In this document: positions 60,384 to 64,000 of the stretch, piece after piece
Layout: the number at the start of each line of letters is the position of its first letter
Position numbering within the stretch: position 1 is the first letter of the stretch
NCBI RefSeq assembly: GCF_042666235.1
Contig: NZ_JBHTFQ010000001.1
Span: 558,001 to 622,000 of the forward strand
Direction of reading: 5' to 3'
Source of the DNA: Halodurantibacterium daqingensis
GTDB taxonomy: Bacteria > Pseudomonadota > Alphaproteobacteria > Rhodobacterales > Rhodobacteraceae
Length of the DNA stretch: 64,000 bases
Made by a program: the position numbers and the translations under genes
Notes under the pieces: model-generated
What the model saw: the letters and a program-made list of their open reading frames with translations, nothing else
The model's database searches: none
What the model was told of the DNA's origin: nothing

Positions 60384-61090
60384 CAGCGAAACCTGTCGAT
60401 GAGGCGCTGCAGCGGCGACGCAGGCGGCGCGGCGTCAGGGACCTTTCCCTCGGCGGCCGCCTCTGCCGGAACAGTCATCTTTGTCGCGGCCCCGGGTCGG
60501 GCTGACGTGGTCGAGGAACGCGGCGGTGCCATGCGCAGTGACACGGCATTCATGAACCCGGCCGCATCCCCCCGCGCAAGGGCTGCAGCCCCATCCGAAA
60601 GCCCCCGCAAGAGATCGTCAAGCCAGTCCTGATCGGCCTTGGCAAAGTCGGACAGCACATAGGCCGAGACGCGATCCTTGTGGCCCGGATGGCCGATACC
60701 CAGCCGGACGCGGTAATAGCCTTCTCCCAGGTGCTGGTGGATCGAGCGCAGGCCGTTATGGCCCGCATGGCCGCCGCCCTGCTTGACCCGCACCTTGCCG
60801 GGGGCAAGGTCAAGTTCGTCATGAAACACAGTCAGGTCATCCGGGGTCAGCTTGTAGAAGCGCAAGGCCTCGCCCACCGACTGGCCGGAAAGGTTCATGA
60901 AGGTTTCGGGCTTCAGGAGAACGACCTTTTCAGTGCCAAGCCGGCCTTCGGCGACCAGACCCTGAAACCGGTTGCGCCAGGGGCCGAAGCCGTGATCGGC
61001 GGCAATCCGGTCTAAGGCCATGAAGCCTATGTTGTGCCGGTTGCCTGCGTATTTCGGTCCAGGATTGCCCAATCCGGCAAAGAGTTTCAT
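60383..61090 (-). CDS. pth: Peptidyl-tRNA hydrolase with C-terminal extension
   Basis: A 235-residue esterase that recycles stalled peptidyl-tRNAs. Catalytic His20 is in GLGNPGPKYAGNRHNIGFMALD; LLKPETFMNLSGQSV and DDLTVFHDELDLAPGKVRVKQGGGHAGHNGLRS are intact. The catalytic domain normally ends near residue 190; the last about 45 residues are Ala/Pro/Thr-rich (SSTTSARPGAATKM) with a short basic helix at the very end, an extension seen in several relatives. AAAGGTGG precedes the ATG at 61090. Confidence 0.95.
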   Translation of the reverse strand: MKLFAGLGNPGPKYAGNRHNIGFMALDRIAADHGFGPWRNRFQGLVAEGRLGTEKVVLLKPETFMNLSGQSVGEALRFYKLTPDDLTVFHDELDLAPGKVRVKQGGGHAGHNGLRSIHQHLGEGYYRVRLGIGHPGHKDRVSAYVLSDFAKADQDWLDDLLRGLSDGAAALARGDAAGFMNAVSLRMAPPRSSTTSARPGAATKMTVPAEAAAEGKVPDAAPPASPLQRLIDRFR

Positions 61091-61230
61091 CAAGCCACCT
61101 TTCTGCTGCGCCCCCCTGCGGCACGGTGGGGACTTGACCTTTGGCCGATGTTGCCCTGAACTGACGCGGATTGCCAGCCCGGGCCGCGGTCGTCGACCGC
61201 AGGGCCACCCAGTCTGACACGAGGCAGCCG

Positions 61231-61545
61231 ATGTACCTGACGATGAACCGGTTCCGGGTCAAACCCGGCGCGGAAGAAACATTCGAGACGATCTGGAAAA
61301 ACCGCGACAGCCAGCTTCCGCAGGTGCCGGGTTTTGTGGCCTTCCATCTGATGAAGGGCGCGGACAAGGGGGACCATGTGCTTTATGCCTCGCACACGCT
61401 GTGGGAAAACAGGGAGGCCTTCGAGAACTGGACGCGGTCCGAGGCGTTCCGGGCGGCGCATCGAGGCGCGGGGGGCCATTCGAACATCTACCTCGGCCCG
61501 CCCGAGCTGGAGATATTCGAGAGCGTACAGACCATCCGCGCCTGA
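61231..61545 (+). CDS. IsdG-like haem-degrading monooxygenase (ABM fold)
   Basis: A 104-residue dimeric alpha-beta barrel protein of the antibiotic biosynthesis monooxygenase superfamily. The IsdG/IsdI catalytic triad appears to be present at the expected places: Asn6 (YLTMNRFRV), Trp67 (FENWTRSEAF) and His77 (RAAHRGAGG). Such enzymes open haem to release iron, and rhizobial members (HmuQ type) are under Irr control. No haem transporter is adjacent, so the role rests on residues alone; a quorum-type or polyketide monooxygenase is less likely. GAGG lies seven bases before the ATG. Confidence 0.75.
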   Translation: MYLTMNRFRVKPGAEETFETIWKNRDSQLPQVPGFVAFHLMKGADKGDHVLYASHTLWENREAFENWTRSEAFRAAHRGAGGHSNIYLGPPELEIFESVQTIRA

Positions 61546-61676
61546 GGCATCGGGCCGAAAGCGCGGAGGCCGAAGACGGATCGGGTGCCGGGCGATCATC
61601 AACCTGGTGCTTCCGGGGCGCCAGCGGATGCAGTGCCGGGCTGGTCGCGCCGCGAAAGCACGCCTAGATAGGGGGC

Positions 61677-62411
61677 ATGATCCGGTTTGCCCTGTTCCTG
61701 CTTTTGTTGCTGCCCCAGCCTGCACGGGCAGAATGTATCGTGCTGTTGCATGGGCTTGCCCGTACCGAAGCCTCGCTGGTCGTTATGGCCGAGGCGCTTG
61801 CGGCACAGGGCTATCATGTCGTGAACGACGGCTATCCATCCACACTGATGCCGATCGAGGATCTTGCGGCCTATGTGCCCGAGGCGATCGCGCAATGCGG
61901 AGAGGAACGGGTCAACTTCGTGACCCATTCGATGGGCGGCGTGATCCTGCGCTACTGGCTTGAGGATCACCGACCCAGGAACATGGGCCGAGTGGTGATG
62001 CTGGCCCCGCCGAACAAGGGCACCGAGCTTGTCGATACGCTGGGCACGCTCGATCCCTTTGTCTGGCTCAATGGCCCGGCAGGGCTGGAACTGGGCACCG
62101 ACGAGGACAGCATCCCGAACCAGCTGGGCGCCGTGCGGTTCGAACTGGGTGTCATCGCCGGGCAGCGCTCGCTCAACCCGCTTTATTCGGCAATGATCGA
62201 GGGGCCGGATGATGGCAAGGTCTCGGTCGAGAGTACGCGGGTCGAGGGGATGGACGATCACATCGTGCTGCCCGTCACCCATACCTTCATGATGCTCAAT
62301 CCGCTGGTCATTGCGCAGGTTCTGGAGTTTCTGCGCAACGGACGCTTCGACCACGACCTGACCTTGACCGAGGCCGTGGCCCGCGTTTTCAGCGCGCCGC
62401 AGGACGAATGA
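61677..62411 (+). CDS. Secreted alpha/beta hydrolase (lipase-like)
   Basis: A 244-residue exported hydrolase: signal peptide FALFLLLLLPQPARA, then CIVLLHGLARTEASL (oxyanion region), the nucleophile elbow THSMGG with Ser at about 82, and a late HTFMML region offering the catalytic His. It resembles periplasmic lipase/PGAP1-like hydrolases. Substrate unknown. Its 3' end overlaps the convergent purK by 23 bases. Confidence 0.85.
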   Translation: MIRFALFLLLLLPQPARAECIVLLHGLARTEASLVVMAEALAAQGYHVVNDGYPSTLMPIEDLAAYVPEAIAQCGEERVNFVTHSMGGVILRYWLEDHRPRNMGRVVMLAPPNKGTELVDTLGTLDPFVWLNGPAGLELGTDEDSIPNQLGAVRFELGVIAGQRSLNPLYSAMIEGPDDGKVSVESTRVEGMDDHIVLPVTHTFMMLNPLVIAQVLEFLRNGRFDHDLTLTEAVARVFSAPQDE

Positions 62412-63465
62412 TACGGTTCACATGGCCCATCTTGCGGCCTGGCCTGGCCTCACCCTTGCCATAAAGATGGATGGCGGTGGCTGGCGCGCGGGCGAGATCC
62501 GGCAGGCGGGCGATGTCGTCACCGATCAGGTTCAGCATCTCGACATCCGAATGGCGCGAGCCATCAGCCAGCGGCCAACCCGCGACCGCCCGGATGTGTT
62601 GTTCGAACTGATCGACCGCGCAGCCGTTCTGCGTCCAGTGGCCCGAGTTGTGGACCCGCGGCGCGATTTCGTTGACGACAAGGCCCTGATCGGTCACGAA
62701 CAGCTCTACCCCCATGACGCCGACGTAATCCAGCGCGTTCAGGATCTGTGCGGCAAGCAGGATGGCATCGGTGCGTTGTGCCGCCGTCAGCCGGGCGGGC
62801 ACGGTGGTGGTGTGCAGAATGCCCTCGCGGTGGACGTTTTCGCCCGGATCGAAGCAGGCAACGTCGCCTCCCAGGCCCCGCGCGGCAATCACCGAAACCT
62901 CGTGGCTGAAGCGAACAAACCCCTCAAGGATCGCCGGCGCGCCGGCCATTGCCTCAAGCGCCGCCGCGGCCTGGTCCCGGTCCATGATCCGCGCCTGTCC
63001 CTTGCCGTCATAACCCAGGCGGCGTGTCTTGAGGATGGCGGGGGTGCCGATGCCCGAAAGTGCTGCCTGAAGCCCTTCGGCATCGTCAACGGCGGCGAAA
63101 GGCGCGGTGCGCAGCCCCAGTTCCTGTAGAAAGCTCTTCTCGCTCTGACGGTCCTGGCTGATCGCAAGGGCGCGGCGGTTCGGCCGGATGGGGCGCAGGG
63201 CTTCCAGCAGGTCCAGCGCCGCGGTGGGGATGTTCTCGAACTCGTAGGTGATGACATCAACCGATTCGGCAAAGGCGTGCAGCGCCGCCGTATCGTCATA
63301 GGGTGCCGTCGTGACCCGATGCGCCACATCGCCGGCGGGCGGCTGCGGGGCGGGCTCGTAGATGTGGCAGCGGAAACCGAGGCGGGCGGCTGCGACCGAC
63401 AGCATCCGGCCCAGTTGGCCGCCGCCAAGAATGCCGATGGTGGCGCCGGGAGCAAGCTCAGTCAT
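62389..63465 (-). CDS. purK: 5-(carboxyamino)imidazole ribonucleotide synthase
   Basis: A 358-residue ATP-grasp enzyme making N5-CAIR from AIR and bicarbonate in purine synthesis. The start MTELAPGATIGILGGGQLGR has the PurK N-terminal GGGQLGRM; ATP-grasp features include KTRRLGYDGKGQ, VRFSHEVSVIAARG and NEIAPRVHNSGHWT. The ATG at 63465 overlaps purE by eight bases; the frame upstream is purE antisense-phase noise. PurE then converts the product to CAIR. Confidence 0.96.
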   Translation of the reverse strand: MTELAPGATIGILGGGQLGRMLSVAAARLGFRCHIYEPAPQPPAGDVAHRVTTAPYDDTAALHAFAESVDVITYEFENIPTAALDLLEALRPIRPNRRALAISQDRQSEKSFLQELGLRTAPFAAVDDAEGLQAALSGIGTPAILKTRRLGYDGKGQARIMDRDQAAAALEAMAGAPAILEGFVRFSHEVSVIAARGLGGDVACFDPGENVHREGILHTTTVPARLTAAQRTDAILLAAQILNALDYVGVMGVELFVTDQGLVVNEIAPRVHNSGHWTQNGCAVDQFEQHIRAVAGWPLADGSRHSDVEMLNLIGDDIARLPDLARAPATAIHLYGKGEARPGRKMGHVNRIIRPAAR

Positions 63466-63946
63466 CGGCGGGCTCCTCGGGGATCGAGGCGCTGAGCGCC
63501 GCGCGCCAGGCATCGAGGCGGGCCGCCAGCGCAGGATCCTGCAGCGCAAGAATGCCGGCTGCCAGCAAGGCGCCGTTCGCGGCGCCCGCGGCACCTATGG
63601 CCATGGTCGCGACAGGATAGCCCTTGGGCATCTGAACGATGGAGTAAAGGCTGTCCACGCCGGACAGCGCCCGTGTCTGAACCGGAACGCCGATCACCGG
63701 GATGCGCGTCTTCGAGGCCATCATGCCGGGCAGATGTGCGGCCCCGCCCGCGCCGGCAATGATCACCTGCAGCCCGCGCCCGGCCGCGGCGCGGCCATAG
63801 TCCCACAGCCGGTCCGGCGTGCGGTGTGCCGAAACGATGCGCGTCTCATGGGTGATGCCAAGTTCGTCAAGAACCAGCGCCGCCTCTTTCATCGTGGGCC
63901 AGTCCGACTGGCTGCCCATGATGATCCCCACCTTTATCTCTGCCAT
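63458..63946 (-). CDS. purE: N5-carboxyaminoimidazole ribonucleotide mutase
   Basis: A 162-residue class I PurE: GIIMGSQSDWPTMKEAA at the N terminus (substrate phosphate and catalytic region), SAHRTPDRL with the active-site His, and IAGAGGAAHLPGMMASKT. It converts N5-CAIR to CAIR. First gene of purEK. A -10-like TATAGT lies about 35 bases upstream on the minus strand (63980-63985); any -35 falls outside the window. Confidence 0.96.
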   Translation of the reverse strand: MAEIKVGIIMGSQSDWPTMKEAALVLDELGITHETRIVSAHRTPDRLWDYGRAAAGRGLQVIIAGAGGAAHLPGMMASKTRIPVIGVPVQTRALSGVDSLYSIVQMPKGYPVATMAIGAAGAANGALLAAGILALQDPALAARLDAWRAALSASIPEEPADD

Positions 63947-64000
63947 GCTGCCCTGTGTCGGTCGGTTTTCAGGAAGGGCACTATAGCGGCGACACCGCCT

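Overview
The window is chromosomal DNA from an alphaproteobacterium, almost certainly a member of the Rhodobacterales (Rhodobacter/Paracoccus relatives). The support is high GC throughout, tightly overlapping genes (ATGA, GTGA and TGATG junctions), an Irr-type Fur regulator divergent from fabA-fabB-fabI, a TrcR/DUF1013 gene, and above all a SAM/SAH riboswitch in front of metK, a riboswitch class known essentially from Rhodobacterales. No phage, insertion sequence, CRISPR array or plasmid function was seen. Most of the window is housekeeping; the accessory part is a polysaccharide locus.

Layout. 1-12.4 kb: Lrp tail, rpsU, COQ9, quinone oxidoreductase, trcR, a DEAD-box helicase, tdk, a response regulator, methylmalonyl-CoA epimerase, and a run of small conserved proteins and enzymes (EI24, nitroreductase, HDAC-like, M48 protease, YigZ-like, PRC-barrel). 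12.4-13.2 kb: a decayed tail of a polysaccharide tyrosine kinase and gene-free DNA. 13.2-14.6 kb: rimO. 15.0-26.6 kb: a co-directional fucose-containing polysaccharide operon (manC, gmd, fcl, WcaI-like glycosyltransferase, Wzy-like polymerase, a flippase fused to a GT4 glycosyltransferase, a second GT4, WcaF-like acetyltransferase, SGNH hydrolase with an inserted domain). 26.6-33.5 kb, minus strand: an envelope-lipid block of GT2, LAB_N and GT39 genes followed by an Mla-type lipid ABC transporter. 33.7-34.6 kb: two inverted, nearly identical tRNA-Glu copies around a decayed spacer. 34.6-39 kb: hom-glpX-recJ. 39-48 kb: TetR regulator, glutamate dehydrogenase, fabABI/irr, a glycosyltransferase-like gene, miaB. 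47.4-55.4 kb: phoH-ybeY-corC-lnt-[riboswitch]-metK-trmB-aroA-cmk. 55.5-64 kb: rpsA, ihfB, lapA, trpF, trpB, pth, an IsdG-like haem monooxygenase, a lipase-like hydrolase, purEK.

How genes work together. manC, gmd and fcl make GDP-mannose and then GDP-L-fucose for the glycosyltransferases downstream; the flippase half and the Wzy-like protein would export and polymerise the repeat unit, and the acetyltransferase and SGNH hydrolase would set its acylation. No initiating glycosyl-1-phosphate transferase, outer-membrane exporter or intact tyrosine kinase is present here, so those must lie elsewhere if the pathway is complete. The minus-strand envelope block may be one seven-gene transcript linking lipid A or polyprenyl-phosphate glycosylation with phospholipid transport. 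Start codons were chosen from Shine-Dalgarno spacing where the longest open frame was implausible. All functional calls come from recognising motifs and family resemblance by eye; no database search was run.
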